Counted from the stretch's first letter, positions 46,581-59,924 are shown. The stretch is DNA of 64,000 nt from Allium sativum (GCA_030737875.1 CM060918.1:884727903-884791902); one strand, 5' to 3'. The notes: generated by a model not told the origin, from the letters alone. Translations and numbers: made by a program.

Positions 46581-47600
46581 CCTTTTTCTACTTCAGGTGT
46601 TCGTTACCATGTTACCCTTACTCATAGGATGCTAAGGATCCCATCCACTTTTGCTGTCCTAAGACTATGCGCTCGAAGAGTCTCCAACACTTCCCTAAGA
46701 TGTAGGGCATGCTCTTCTCCACCAGAATATCATCCAAAATCATCACAACTGTCTCCCACGCAGACCACCCTAGTCGAATTCGGCATCCCCCAAATGCAAG
46801 CCCCAAAGGCCTAAACCAATATCAGACAAACACCCAAGGGATACCTCCTTCGAATTCAGACGACCTACGTGAGACGATACTAGTAAAAATGGCTAAATAA
46901 TTAATCCCTTAACCAATTCTGGATGTTCTCGCCAGTCTCGCTCCAAAACCGTCGTTTATCCTATACTGGCCCTGCTCAGCCTATTGAGCACATACGGAAA
47001 CTTATTTCGCTCTTAGAAAAGACCCAGATGTCATCTACAAAGACCATCACGAACTTATTTAGGTACTCCCTGAACACCCTTCTCAACAAAGTATGCGGGG
47101 GCGTTCGTCAAACCAAATGGCATCACCAGCCACTCATAAAAGAAATCATCCGGAGTCCCAAAGGCAGTCTCCTCTATACTATTCTCAGCCACTCTCAATT
47201 GATGAAATCCCGTGGCTAAGTCCTACTACAAAAATACTGAGGCGCCAGCCAACTGATCAAGGAGATCATTAATCCTCGGCAATGGGTATCTATTCTTCTT
47301 TGTGAGTTTCTTTAGTTCCCTTTAGCCTGCACAAAGTCTGAGGGACCCATCCGCCTTCATAACAAAAACTACTGGAGCGCCCCACTCCGATATACTTCGT
47401 CTTATGAACCCCTTCTCAAGCAAATCGCCTACTTACTTATGGAGTTCCCTCCTCTCACTAGGAGCCATGTGGCACACTGGCCAAGATACTGGTTTGGCAT
47501 TATCCACCAGATATATTCGGAAGTCAATCTCCCGCTTCGGAGGTAAGCCCTTCACCTCCTCAAACACATCCGGGTATTCCCGGACCGCTCTAACAGATCG
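46581..47600 (-). pseudogene. Element F reverse transcriptase remnants, RNase H mostly missing
   Basis: The minus strand shows, in order, RT pieces [44 protein letters not shown] and the active-site box FVDDIWVF (about 47060). Several in-frame stops are present, and the first catalytic Asp region is disrupted near 47225. After the VDD box the frame collapses. The RNase H domain is absent apart from a SKGNMVTNT-like end at about 46610. Deletion joins are probable around 46810-46920. Confidence 0.8.
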
Positions 47601-48545
47601 CAGACTCTAGACCAACGTGTCAGGCGATTCTAGATACCTTAGCATAACAGATTCTATGGGATTACAAGAGATCTCGAGAGTGTTACTTAGGCGGCCCATA
47701 AGCCTAACAACTCTCCCTTCAAAATGAAGAACAACACTCCTACTGGATAACCAGTCCATGCCCAAAATTAACCCATAGCCCGTGAAGCCCAACAAGCATC
47801 ACATCTAAACTCAACGCTAAGTATAGAAACTTTCAAACCCAAACATATCATGGAGCCCCAACTGGGTTTAAAACAACTAAGGGATCATCTGCCAAACTGG
47901 TGTCTAAGTGGAGTGACTCAACTATCAATGGTGAGATAAACGAACTCGATATATCAGGATCAAATAAAGTTTGAATCGGATAATAAAGAAATCCAAATTC
48001 CAACCTAGACAGTCTTATCCCCATCTGGTACCCTAGTCGTGAGGGAATACAACTACCCTCCAGAAGATTCCATACCTTGCCCTTGCTCCTTTGGACAATC
48101 CTAATAAGGTGTCCTATTCCTCTTAAAAGGATAACCACTTGCCTTCTTCTTCCCTATTCTCCACTCGTAACCTCCCACCAATGAGGTTTCATCTTTCATT
48201 AACCAAACAACTATTTGAGCCTTCCTCCCATCGTTTATCCAATAGATACCTACCAGTCCTCCTCCTTCTTGAACCAACTTCTAATCCGACTAACGTCTAA
48301 GTCCCTTGAAGTGGTTTTCCATCCTTATCTATCTTAGAAAGATCATCTATACGCGGAGGGGAAACTCAAAACGAGAGAAAGGAAGAGATTCAAAATGGAG
48401 AATTCGAAAGATATAGATATGGCTATTGGGGATTATGCTTTCCTTTCAAAAACTTTTCTCTTAAAAGACATGTTTTTGAAAATACTCCTTTCCAAAAGTA
48501 TTCTTAGAAAATAGTTTTTTCTAAAAAAATTATCTGTTCCGGTAA
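47601..48545 (-). pseudogene. Element F gag end and protease remnants
   Basis: 47795-47607 includes LILGMDWLSSRSVVLHFEGR, the typical C-terminal part of a gypsy protease. 48138-47848 carries a worn zinc-knuckle-like GIGHLIRIV and a protease active-site region TLFDPDISSSFI, in which the usual Asp-Ser/Thr-Gly is altered. 48140-48400 has weak gag-like basic residues with stops; the main body of gag is missing. The last ~150 bp before the PBS is AT-rich leader. Confidence 0.7.
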
Positions 48546-48551
48546 CCTTAA

Positions 48552-48563
48552 GCTCTGATACCA
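48552..48563 (-). other. Primer-binding site of element F
   Basis: GCTCTGATACCA, exact complement of the initiator tRNA-Met primer site, two bases from the right LTR at 48566. Confidence 0.93.
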
Positions 48564-48565
48564 CG

Positions 48566-51500
48566 TGTAACACCCCACACCCGCTATAGTCACTCACTAA
48601 GGGATTGCCATAGCATCGGTGGAGTATTTTTAGTGAGTATAGAACAGTAAAATTACAACAAGACAGATATAATGTAATACTTGAAGATTTAAAACATCAT
48701 CTCATAGCAGCGGAAAGTAAAACATGTTTGGTTACATCATAAAACCATAACAAGAGTCAAGTACAAAATATCCATCCTGAATAAAATAAGTACATAATCC
48801 CACTACTCATAACAAATAGCCATAATAGAAAAGATAAGATAAGCTGAGCTCTACATCTACGGTCCAAGCTCCAAGAGATAGATAAAGCAAACTGATCAAA
48901 GCCCACTAGAACTAGGCCCAACCTGAGGACCTGAAGGAAAAAGATAAAAACAACGGGGGTCAGACATAAGTCTGAGTGAGTCCTATAACCCTAACAATAC
49001 AACCATTAAAGTAATTAGGGTATGATATAAACAAGATACGGTACCTCTGGGGATAATGACTACGATAAGTAGCCCACAAAACACAGGATGTACTACGATA
49101 ATCGAAACGACGTATTTATCCACCCAAGGATAATTACTAGCTTACACCACCCCAGACCTACCCACCCAAGGGTAATTCCTACACTGCACCACACCAGTTC
49201 TACCCACCAAGAGTAATTCCTACTTAAAGGTTGATCCCACTTAAAGACTTAGAAAATATAACTAATAGCTTCTGGTACTTCTAGCTGACCACGTAGGTGC
49301 CGTCTGCTCCTACCTCCACTAGGTGTACCTAGTTATCTTACCCAGTAGTTTCGTGTACCCCTACATAGGTGCCGTCTGCTCCTATCTTTACTAGGTGTAC
49401 CCACTACTCCCTATCGATCGGCTCCCTAACGTAGATACCCGTGCTGGTCCCACAGTGGGGTGTATCACTCCCCTAAAGTGGCTACCCATTACTATCAACG
49501 GTGCACGGCTTTATATCTACACGATGCAACAACGGCTTATCTACCAGCCCGGGCCCACACATGCATATGGAACCCGTTGGACTTGCGTTGCCACCGCTAC
49601 CCCGTTTTGGCCTCTTATAATCAAGCCCAATGTGCGTGTCCCGTCACTCGACATGGGTCGAGCCCACAAAGATACGTTTGGGATATTGGTTGAAATGGGC
49701 CCCCACAAGCTACTGCTTAAGCTTGTCATTTTATCTAGTGCATCCCACTTAACCCCTTTTTATAATCATGCCCCCTTACATGTTAGGGTTTGGTTAAGTC
49801 ATCCAATTATATTACAATTGCCACTTAAGGCACCCACTAGATTTCCGCATGCCACCCAAGGCACTTACTTGATTCCCCCATGCCACCCAAGGCACTTACT
49901 TAATTCCCCCATGCCACCCAAGGCACTTAGTTAACCCTTTAATCATGTTTAGTTACATGTTCCACTCTGGTTAAGTATTCTAATCGTATTTTCTATTGCC
50001 ACCCAAGGCAACCCACTAGTTTTCTCATGCCACCCAAGGCACCCCCACTAGTTACTACATGCCACCCAAGGCACCCACTTAACCCCTCATGTCCCACTAC
50101 ATGCTAATATGGTTAAGTGTTTCTTAATTAATTAAGACCGTGATCTCCCATAAAGACCTCCCACATTAGACTGGCTGTTATGACCGCCTGGTTAAGCCGG
50201 TAGGGTCCGGGCAGTCTTACGTCATAACAGAGTCTAACCTCGTGTCTTTACTTTAATCACGTATTTAATTTGTGCCTAAGACCTCTCACATTAGACTGGC
50301 TGTTATGACCGCCTGGTTAAGCCGGGAGGGTCCGGGCAGTCTTACGTCATAACAGAGCCTAACCTCGTGTCTTAGTCGATTAATTACACCTAATTAATCA
50401 CCCCCATATTAATTATCCTTAATTAATATCAATTTATTCATAACATGGGTAGACCTAACTCAATAGGTAAATTCCCATGGGGTAGACCTAACTCAATAGG
50501 TAAATTCCCACCTATGTTAATTAATTTTTTTATGGTATGCTTAATCATACCCATTTCAACATACTTTTAATTAACATATTAATTAACCCCATCGTTCCCC
50601 ACGTAAATCGTCATTATGACATAACATAATAAAGGGAAGATTTACCACACATAACATGGGTTTAGCATATAACTTTATCATGGGTTAAGAGGATGTCAAC
50701 TTGCATATATGAGCATGTATTAACCCAACTATATTCAACCCAAACTTGCATATTATCAAACATGTGTCTTGCATAACATGTTGCATATGAACTTACATAT
50801 CATCAAACATGTGATTTGCATAACATGTTGCATATGAACTTACATATCATCATACATGTGATTTGCATAACATGTAGAACTTGCATTTTAGCATATACTT
50901 AACTTGCATAAGCACTCACATACTTGCATAAGCATTCATATACTTGCATAAGCTTGCATATCATGTTAAACTTGCATTTCAACATATACATAACTTGCAT
51001 AAACATTCACATACTTGCATAGGCTTGCATATTATGTTAAACTTGCATTTCAACATATACATAACTTGCATAAACATTCATATACTTGCATAAGATTCAC
51101 CTACTTGCATATGCACATAACTTACATAACATGTTGAGCTTGCATGTAAGCATAACTTGCATAATATGTCGAACTTACATATATGACTTGCATCTTAAAG
51201 GAGGGTAAACATGCATAGCATATAAGGGTGCCATCTTACATATGTATATACCATATTTAAAAGGGTAAACTTGCATGTCATGATTTATGCATAATACCAA
51301 ACACTTAGCATGCATAAAACCACTTACTTATCATGCATAGAATCAAATACTTATTATGCATAAAATCAAATACTTATTATGCATAAAACCAAATACTTAT
51401 TATGCATAAAATCAAATACTTATTATGCATAAAATCAAATACTTATTATGCATAAACCCACCACTTAACTTGCATAAGCCCAAACACTTAACATGCATAA

Positions 51501-52416
51501 AACCCCATACCTAGTATGCATACAATCAAATACTTATCATGCATAACGTCAAATACTTTAGCATGAATAACATCAAATACTTAACATGCATAACACCAAC
51601 TACTTAGCATGCATAAAATCACATGCATAACTTGCATATCATGTTACATATAACTTGCATATATTCTTACATATAGTTTGCATAACATGTCACATATGCA
51701 TAAATGTTTAACATGGTGTTTTGCATCATAAAACATGGCCTTAACTTGCATTTAACATAAAACTTGCAAATCACATATCATACAAACTTGCATAAATACA
51801 TTTATCCACAAACATAGCCATGTCTTATCACATCCTACCATAATCAATTTAACAATTGATTATTAAAGCCATAGAAACTCACCAAAACCAAGATTAGCAA
51901 ATTAAATGAAGCAAATCCCAATGATTAAGTAGAAGAAGATGTAGATTAGCTTGCAAACCCTCTTAGGATTTTTAGTGGAGGCTTTCCAATTTTCTAAGTG
52001 GTGGCATAATGGCCTTAGATCTATTTTTGGTAAGGATAAGGGGGGTATTAGGGTGTATATATAGATTAGTTAGATGTTTTAGGACCATAGGATATACCCT
52101 AGAACCAATCCTAGCCTTTAAAGCATGTCTTGGGGAAGGAGTCAAGTGTAGGAACCATTTAGGGCCCAAAAAAAACAGCCCAAAACTCATCCCGGGCCTC
52201 AAAACATGAGCAGTTTTCGTTTTTGATTTTTCGTGAAACTTTGACGGACCATAACTTGGTCATACGGACTCCGATTTACGAAAACTCGGACTCTATTTCG
52301 CGTATTTTTCCGAGACGAACGCAATGGCACAGCCCGTTTCCCCTGATTCAGAATATTAAATTTAATTCTGCTCTGATTTATGTTATAACAAATTATTTAA
52401 CATACGGGGTGTTACA
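48566..52416 (-). repeat. Element F right (5') LTR
   Basis: 3,851 bp, the same length as the left LTR and nearly identical. Differences seen include 48607, 48910, one base each near 49410, 49561 and 49630, a G/C change near 49929, and several in the hairpin and U3 parts. It would supply the leftward promoter. Confidence 0.95.
50153..50374 (-). ncRNA. Twin hairpin motif, element F right LTR
   Basis: Copy of 42551-42772 with two substitutions in unit 2, both in its loop-side part. All stems of unit 1 are kept. In the 5' LTR it would be near the start of the genomic RNA, downstream of the TATA box. Confidence 0.72.
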
Positions 52417-54079
52417 ACATTCATTCTTTAACCCAGTTAAAGGCAGGATTCATTTTCCAAAGTTGAATAATTGTTAAATAATGATTTTTGGGAGATTAAA
52501 ACTAAGTGGAGTTTTAATGAATCTTTAACTAGATCAAAATTTTAATGTGGTAATTAAATTTGCCAAATTTGAGAAGTGATCGAGAATGGAGTACCACCAG
52601 TTTTACTCCAAGCGATAGTTAAATCTTTAATTAGATTTAAATGTGAAATGGTAATTAGTTTCACCGATAACACAGTGGGTGTTAGATATGGAGTACTACC
52701 AGTTTTACTCCATGGAATAAATAGGTTGGGATGGGGAAAATAAAACAAATAATTATTTCTGTATGGTTCAAAAATCTCGACTAGTTTTATAAACCTTAAT
52801 TCGGTTTAGAATTATGGAAAGATAAGATAAAATCTTTGAAATTGATATCCAAAGGAAGATTAAAGAAATAGTTTAAATGAAATTATCTTTAATAAAATTA
52901 ATGGGAACAATTCCCTAAAAATGTGAATATTTGAAATAAAGAATTTTGTGGACTAGAATGAGGTGTATGATGTGTTTTTATAGCACTTGATTATAAGATA
53001 CACGATTTATTTGGAAAGACTAGGTTTAACCCATTCTGAATAATGAATACGACAACTAAAAGTCGGCGATGAAGACGGTGGTTGAAGACCGGAGATCTTC
53101 ACATCGTATGGATGATTATTGATGTCTTAATTGGGTTGTACATCGAAGACAAGGTAATAAGTGGTGATCGTCCAGACATACTTGGAGATCGACCGGATAT
53201 GCGAGGTCCTCTCCTCTGTATTGGACATACGGAACGGGGGATAAGGTGCCTCTGTTTTCGTTCAAACCAGAATAGACTTGTAAATGGATGTGTATCTGAC
53301 ATAGGATTTCATTCTGTATTGATTGATTTCTGTTGAATATATATGTATATATATATCTGTTTGGTGGTGGAGAATTTATTCTCTTGCTTAGCTCACTACT
53401 TTGAGACGTACGAGCTTAGAGGTTATATATTGATAGACATTAGTGGCATGAACTGTCAGTGTGGCATGTTAAGATGCAAATGATCAAGGCTTTTGTTGAA
53501 AAGCAGAGTCTTGTGGCTAATGATCAAAGCATAGCTTTAATTAGCATTGCTTGTGTATAGCGTTAATACGCGAGCTTCACACCCTGGTATGAACCAGAAA
53601 CGGGATGAGGAACCGCGGAGAGTGCATGCGTTTCTTTCTGGCAAGGAGTGGTGCCATGGTATGGAGCCCAGGAAATTTACTTATGTTGATGTTGGAAAGC
53701 GAGGTACCTCGGATTTGAGTCCCTAGTAGCTCTAGATGGTCAACATACTGACCAGAATTTATGCCCCATAAGGCAGGGAAACATATTGTTTAGGAATAAC
53801 CAATCCACTAAAGTAAGTGTGGATTGGCACTGCTAGATTCCAGTTGTAGTTGCGGCTGAATCCTGAGGCATGGGCTAGAGTGTCTCGAAATTGAAGGAGA
53901 GATCCCTTACCTTGGTTCATGATGGAAATTCAATTTCCAATACAACATTTTTGATTTTTGTTGTAAAACTAGTATGGCGACATAATATTTGGTAGTTATG
54001 TCGATTTGAAGTTGATTTTGACAATATGCACTTACAGTAATATCAAAATGATTTTTTTTAAACGTAACAAGCATTTTTG

Positions 54080-54151
54080 GCTATTATAAGGGAAAACTTC
54101 ATCCTCCGGCTTGCGTTGCATTGTGTGACGGTACCTACGTCTTATAATAGC
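54080..54151 (+). ncRNA. Conserved covarying stem-loop, element E left LTR
   Basis: GCTATTATAAG (54080-54090) pairs perfectly with CTTATAATAGC (54141-54151). Compared with D, the fourth pair has changed from G-C to A-T on both sides. The loop keeps ATCCTCCGGCTTGCG and TGCATTGTGTGA. It is 546 bp before the LTR end, the same relative position as in D. Confidence 0.65.
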
Positions 54152-54339
54152 TTAATTTTCCAAAAAGCAATGTGTTGTTTAATTTTAAAATGAGATTCAT
54201 GTGGAGTAAACCCGTTCCGTGTTATACGACGTGGTTCCATGATTTCCCAACTTTTAAGTTAAAGATTTAATAACTATTTTATTTCTCACACCAGTCCCAT
54301 GACTGATTCAGAGTTTATTGTTTTAACCTGAACTCTGGG

Positions 54340-54361
54340 TGCCCATATTCCTATACGGGCA
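54340..54361 (+). ncRNA. Short conserved hairpin TGCCC/GGGCA, element E left LTR
   Basis: TGCCC, a 12-nt loop, then GGGCA. The position relative to the LTR end matches D and H. The stem is invariant, so this is conservation rather than covariation. Confidence 0.45.
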
Positions 54362-54697
54362 GCTAGTAGTTTTGGTTTTCGCAGATACTTCTTTTCACAT
54401 GATCCTGGATTACAACTGGAGCTGTATTCGAAAAGCTTTGTATCCATATATCTCTTTCAGTTGTGGTTGTAGATATTTTCCCCTACACATTTTGTTCATG
54501 TATTATATTTTTCGCTGTTTAGAAATTGTAAATCTTTGATATTTTCGGCTATATTATTTATTCATACTCTGATAAATTCTTATACTCTGATGTAAATTGT
54601 TGTAATAGCAATGAAATGTTTTCTCATTTGTGTTCTGATGCGTCGTGTTCTCAAAGCAATCTGAGCTTTCTCGATTGGGGAAGTTTGGATAGTTTCA

Positions 54698-55766
54698 TTT
54701 TGGTATCAGAGCTTTAGTTTATAGAGCTAGAGAACAAGACACATTAGAACCGAATGAAAGAATTCATCAGAGGTAGGATTAGAAATGTCCTTTAAGAATG
54801 ACTCATTAGAGATAGGATTAGTAGTATCCTAGAATGAGTTAAAAGAGTGTTATTTATAAAAACGAATTTAGTTTTGAAATTTATATCGTATCATACGTAT
54901 TTAAGTATTTTAATTTATATTGAATTTGGACTATCAAGTATAAGGATATCTTGAATATACGTGTAATTAACGTGTGTTCGAAGTCTCACATATACTGGGT
55001 AGATATAGAATCACACCCTAGCCGCTCGGGTATGATTCTGATGATGTCGCTACATCATCAACATCTATATTCGAGTTTCAAAAGTGGGATATCTATATAT
55101 TTCCAATTGACTGGTGTGAGAACCAAAATTTAGTTAGATTTTATTGTTTGTGATTTGACACTGAAAATATGATTTTTAAGTATAAAGCATATAAAAAGTT
55201 ATATATGTTTGAAAAGTAATCAACTAATTGATTGCTGGTTGTGATGTTTGATTATTAGTTAAACTAATTAAAATATTGGAATGATAATTAATTTAACCAA
55301 TACATGAATAAAAGGTAAATTAAGCTAAATCAAATCAATTATTGAATTAAATTTAAAATTGATTGAAATTGCATATATGTACATGTGTATATCATGAACA
55401 GGTCATAGCATGGAAGCTAAGAAGAGGAATAAAATGGTATGCCCGACAAATAGGTACATATACTGTATTTATTGGGGTTTGACAATTTTATGAGCCGATT
55501 GGAAAACCGCTTGGCTTTTTCTTTTTCTTTTGGATTGATGAGGGCCCTATGAGGCAAGTTGTAGTTTTACCGATAGGCTATACAAATAGGTTATGGCGAA
55601 TTTTTTTCAAAAATTTAGGGTGTTAGCCAAATTTTTGAGAAATTAGAAAATTTTTAGAAAATGAAAAGTTGAAGATTGAAAGCCAGAATGAAAGTTGAGT
55701 TGGTTAGTTAAACAACTTTCAGCTCCGTTCCTTTTCGAGGATGAAAAGATTTTAAGTGGGGGAGAT
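54698..55766 (+). mobile_element. Element E internal region (non-coding)
   Basis: 1,069 bp from the PBS to the polypurine tract AAGTGGGGGAGAT (55754-55766). It shares with the D internal region the words TGCCCGACAAATAGGTACA, CCGCTTGGCTTTTTC and GGGTGTTAGCCAAATTTT, and a short translatable stretch (YWVDIESH; DWCENQN) split between frames here. No gag or pol is present. It is non-autonomous like D. Confidence 0.85.
54701..54712 (+). other. Primer-binding site of element E
   Basis: TGGTATCAGAGC, exact match to the initiator tRNA-Met primer site, three bases after the LTR end. Confidence 0.93.
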
Positions 55767-56783
55767 TGTAACAACCAGGAATTTCTGAACCAATTTAAAA
55801 AATTTATTTAAGCTATTTTAATGGGTTTTGAATATTTAAAATGATTTATTTTAAATAATAACAACTAAAAATTTATTTAAATCGAAGTTAGAACGTACAT
55901 ATTTATATTAATTATAAAACGAGCTTGAAATGGCGCGGTAGTTTGAAAATTTGATTTTAAATTTCAATTAAGTATAAAGAATTCAAAATAAGTCGAATTT
56001 TAGTAAAATAAGAAACATTTGAATCTGTTTAATAATATCTTTCTAATGAATGTGAAAAATTGAAATTTCACTATATAAATTGAAAGTTATGATGAGTTTA
56101 AAATTCAAAATAGTCGCTATAGAATATATATATTAGCCCTTAAAAATAGCCATTTTGCAAATGACCTCCGTTTTCGATGAAACCACTTTTGTTGGATCTG
56201 GAATGTCAAATTATTGTTAGGTTTCAAATTTCGTAATTTTTGAATGAATATGTGAGCGTGGTGAATTTAAATGTGTTTTGTCAATTCAGTTTAAAATTAA
56301 CCGACTGGAAAATGGACATTTTTCAAATGGTCTCCAAATTCGATGAAATAGATTTATTAGGACCGTATTGTCAAAACATAGCTAGATTTATTTTTCTGTA
56401 ATTTTTGGAGTCAATATGTGGCCTCGGTATATTAAAATGTACATTTAAATTCAATATATATTGATTTATATTTTAATTTTGATGAAAACTGATCGAAATA
56501 GTCAAATTGGCTTACGAAGCATATCCCGTTTTCGAAATGGGGGTATTTGGCTAGGGGCGACATTCGTTGGGTTTAATTTAGAGTTTAGATGCGAAATTTT
56601 ATAATAAAGTAATTAAGAGAATTAAAATAATAATAAATTAAGAGTATATATGCACCTTTGCCAAGTCTAACCCTACATAAATTCTCCAGCGTGCTTAATG
56701 CCAGTTAGAGCCGCCACTAAGTAAAATTCCATCGTGAAAACCAAAGTTTAAAAATCAATAAAATCCAAATAAATTCCTACAAA
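55767..56783 (+). mobile_element. Element E right (3') LTR, first segment
   Basis: Starts TGTAACAACCAGG right after the PPT and matches 37231-38220. It holds about 45 bp near 56430-56475 that the left copy lacks. The U3 modules are at 56130-56420. It is broken at 56784 by element G, and the remainder is outside the window. Confidence 0.85.
56779..56783. repeat. Probable target-site duplication ACAAA of element G, left
   Basis: The five bases before TGTAACACCCC. The partner copy is outside the window, so the exact duplication is inferred. Confidence 0.5.
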
Positions 56784-58659
56784 TGTAACACCCCACCTCC
56801 GCTAGGGTCACTCACAAAGGGAATGCACTAGGTTTGGTGAAGTATTATCGAGGTAAACATGCACAGAAATATTACAAGATAGAACATATATAAAACAGCG
56901 GAAGTAAAACAAATTTCATTACCTTATAAAATAGTAAGGTCAAAAGCCTTTTTACATCAGAATACATCAAAACCTGTCTTGCAATAGTAAAGAAGCATAA
57001 ACCATTTCATAAATTATTCCCCAAGTAAAACAGTAAGGTAGCCATAGCCAAGAAAAGTCCAAGCCATGCATGATGACCTTCAAGCATAAGAGGTCCGAAC
57101 TAAACAACATCATTTCCTCCCTGAAAACCTGGGGGGAAACGGAAGACAAAGAGGCGAAAGAAAATGGGGTCAGTCATAAAGACTGGTAAGTCCTATCTAC
57201 TTCCAGCATAAAAACAGGTAAAGGTAACATGACATGCATAAACTGAAAGTAAACATAAGGATGACGAAAAGATAGATAAGCTAAACCAAGATAACTGGAT
57301 GAACTGCTGTAGCCAGATAAACTAAGGTATCATGATAAACTACGGTGTCAAGATAAATCAAGGTATCACATCATCAGGTTTCTATCAAGTATACTACCCC
57401 AAGGTATCTATCATGTCTAACATCCCACGGTATTTATCATGTATATTTGCTCTGCACCTCTCGTACTAGTATCCCAACCCGCGTCATGTGTTAACTATGA
57501 ATGTCCCTTGCACAATGTCATGTAATGGTCCATGTCAACCTAATATATAGCATATGTAGGTTTTCCCAACTCGTATGTTTCTATCCATGTATAAGTTCAG
57601 TCCTTTGCCGTAGGCCGTACGGGATTTCCCATGTAAATCTATACCACCTCAACGTAGTACCATTTTATCCTTGAAGTTGTTTTGGACTGCTACCCTTGGT
57701 CTGGTTATGTTTTCTTACCATGAACTATCGCGTGTTCACCTAGGGTTTATGCCACTTAGGACCGCTAGGGATTATGCTACCTAATGGACGTTTTCGTATC
57801 TCGGTTTGGGTTTTAGCCACCTAGGGTTACTAGGGATTATGCTACCCGTCAACCACGTCCTTTTATCCCACGTATGAATCGTGAATCATTTTCCATGTCT
57901 AGACGCACATGTATCTCAATGTGCCATCCGAGTTCCGTGCCAGGGCAAATCAAGAAATATGGAACTCGGTCGGGAGTTTTAAGTCATCTGCCGATGCAGA
58001 TATCAAGGTCTGTTTTTGTATCCGTGGCTATGTTCCCACGTGACCCCTCCCTCAACTACTGAAAGGCAAAACAAGAAAAGTCATGTATGAGAACTACACT
58101 AAGGCCATCGATGCCCCCTTCCCGGACGGCCAACCTCACCCATACCTAGATAGCAAGTATGGTTTGTTGGGTGTTCTCTGCCTTTCCGTACGTACACGAT
58201 TGACTAAAGATGGTAGGTGGCCGACGATGTGCTATCTAGGGCTACCGTAAAAATATCGCCGACCCCACGCTAATCCACCCCAGTCTTTAGGTTGCTCGCA
58301 CAGCAACCAAGGCATACCCTTGGCTCTTCTACCGCAGACCTTAACCTCTGTGAGGCCAGGTTTCGTGGACCATCCGCAACCTCACAGAGGGATACCAAGA
58401 GTACCCTCACGTCCCCCGAAGCTACTGCTTCGTCACCCAGTTCGTTGGAGCCTTTATCTAAGTCAGATAATTTGCTCCTCCTCATTTGTTTAAGCGATGA
58501 CCTACCGTATCGAGTTACTCATCTATCTGTGAACAAGTCCAAATTCCTTGACTAAGAATTATTACTTAGTTATCCTAAACTAAGGTTTATCACTTAGTTC
58601 CCCTTCCCGTTATCCTTGTTAACTACGATTTTCCACCTAGTCCCCTGAACTAGGGTTTT

Positions 58660-59420
58660 GTCAAATGGGTTAAGTGTTGTCATTCCAGTTCATGACTTAA
58701 CCCGCCTACGAATCATGTCAAGATTGGATAAGTATTTAAGCTCAAGACTTAGCCCTACAAGTTGGTTAAGTATACCAAGAAGCTCATGACTTAACCCTAT
58801 TCAATTATCAAGTCAAATTGGTTAAGTATTAGTTTGTCTTGACCCTATCAGATTATCGTGTTAGATTGGTTAAGCATAGATTATCTTAACCCCATCAGGT
58901 TATCGAGTCGGATTGGTTAAATGTGGGTTAGCTCAACCCCATCCACTAATCGTATTACAATGGTTAAGTATATTTGAACGGTCTTGTGACTTAACCCTAT
59001 CAAGTTCTCATATTAGATTGGTTAAATATAGGTTACTTAACCTCATCAAATCATCATGTATAATTGGTTAAGTATAAGTTACTTAAATCCATTAAATTAT
59101 CACGTTTAGTTGGTTAAGTGTTGGTTACTTAACCTCATTGAATTATCAAGTTTAGATTGGTTAAGTGTTTAACTTAACCCCGTCGTATTACCGTGTTTAG
59201 ATTAGTTAAGTCTAAGTTAACTTATCTTCATCAAATTACCGTTTTTAGATTAGTTAAGTGTAGGTTACTTAACCCCATCTAAGTACCGTGTTTAGATTAG
59301 TTAAGTGTAAATTACTTAACCCCATCCCCTAATTGTCTTATATGGTTAAGTGTCATTAAGAAATCAAGTCCGGTTCCACTTAACCTACCCATTCGTGTCT
59401 TATCGGTTAAGTGTCATTAG
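58660..59420. repeat. GGTTAAGT(A/G)T...CTTAACCCCATC repeat array, element G LTR
   Basis: About 15 units of 45-60 bp, each with TGGTTAAGT followed by ACTTAACC(C/T)CATC; GGTTAAGT and ACTTAACC are complementary, so every unit can fold. A few units of the same kind are in the F LTR around 42340-42520. Confidence 0.75.
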
Positions 59421-59474
59421 TCAAAATTACTTAACCTTTTCATGTGGCATTAATTAGATTAATGCACCCCAACC

Positions 59475-59672
59475 TCTCACATTAGACTTTGTTGTGGTTA
59501 CTAGTTAAGCCGGGCGGGTCCGGGTAGCTTTACACCACAACCTAGTCTAACCTCGGGTTTTAAGTGCTATATGACCAACTACTCACATTGGGTCCTATTG
59601 TTTGTAGCCACTAGTTAAGCCGGGCGGGTCCGGGTAGATTTATGCTACAAACTCAACCCAACCTCGAGTTGG
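59475..59672 (-). ncRNA. Twin hairpin motif, element G left LTR
   Basis: In unit 1, TTAGACT (59482-59488) pairs with AGTCTAA (59544-59550), and GTTGTGGT (59491-59498) with ACCACAAC (59534-59541). In unit 2, CCAACT (59575-59580) pairs with AGTTGG (59667-59672), TTGGGT (59588-59593) with ACCCAA (59656-59661), and TTTGTAGC (59601-59608) with GCTACAAA (59644-59651). Both loops contain TTAAGCCGGGCGGGTCCGGG. The stems differ fully from F while pairing is kept. Confidence 0.75.
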
Positions 59673-59924
59673 CCACATTCATGTTTAGTCTAGTGTCTTA
59701 TTACACTTACAACCCACACATGTCTAGTTCAAGTTCCATGTTTTCCTACGTGTCATGACCACATTTAAATGTATCATGAATGTCATGTTTTCATGTAAAC
59801 CCCATGTCAAGTTTTCGTGTCATATTCACGTTTTTCCTAAGCTACCCAAACGTATTTCCAACCCAAGTGGAAGCGAGTCACATAGTAGGGGTGTTATGCC
59901 AACATATTGGCCCCAAACAGGCGA

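Larger units (their letters stand above)
40964..52416 (-). mobile_element. Element F: chromodomain-type Ty3/gypsy retrotransposon, pol decayed
   Basis: Complete 11,453-bp insertion in the left LTR of E, with ACATT on both sides. Both LTRs are 3,851 bp. I noticed only about 13 substitutions between them, which implies a very recent insertion. The internal 3,751 bp holds minus-strand gag, protease, RT and integrase remnants with deletions and stops. The integrase ends in a chromodomain-like segment, placing it with the chromoviruses, probably Tekay/Del-like. Because the LTRs are fresh but the genes are old wrecks, it was probably copied by proteins from a related intact element. Confidence 0.92.
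52417..54697 (+). mobile_element. Element E left (5') LTR, second segment
   Basis: Starts with the ACATT duplicate (52417-52421) and resumes the LTR of E, which ends GGATAGTTTCA at 54697, three bases before the PBS. It carries diverged counterparts, in opposite orientation, of the D LTR parts at 1744-4000: for example CAGTTTTACTCC, GAAGACGGTGGTTGAAGACCG, CCGTTCCGTGTTATACG and CGGGCAGCTAGTAGTTTTGG. The two segments add up to about 6.0 kb. Confidence 0.85.
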
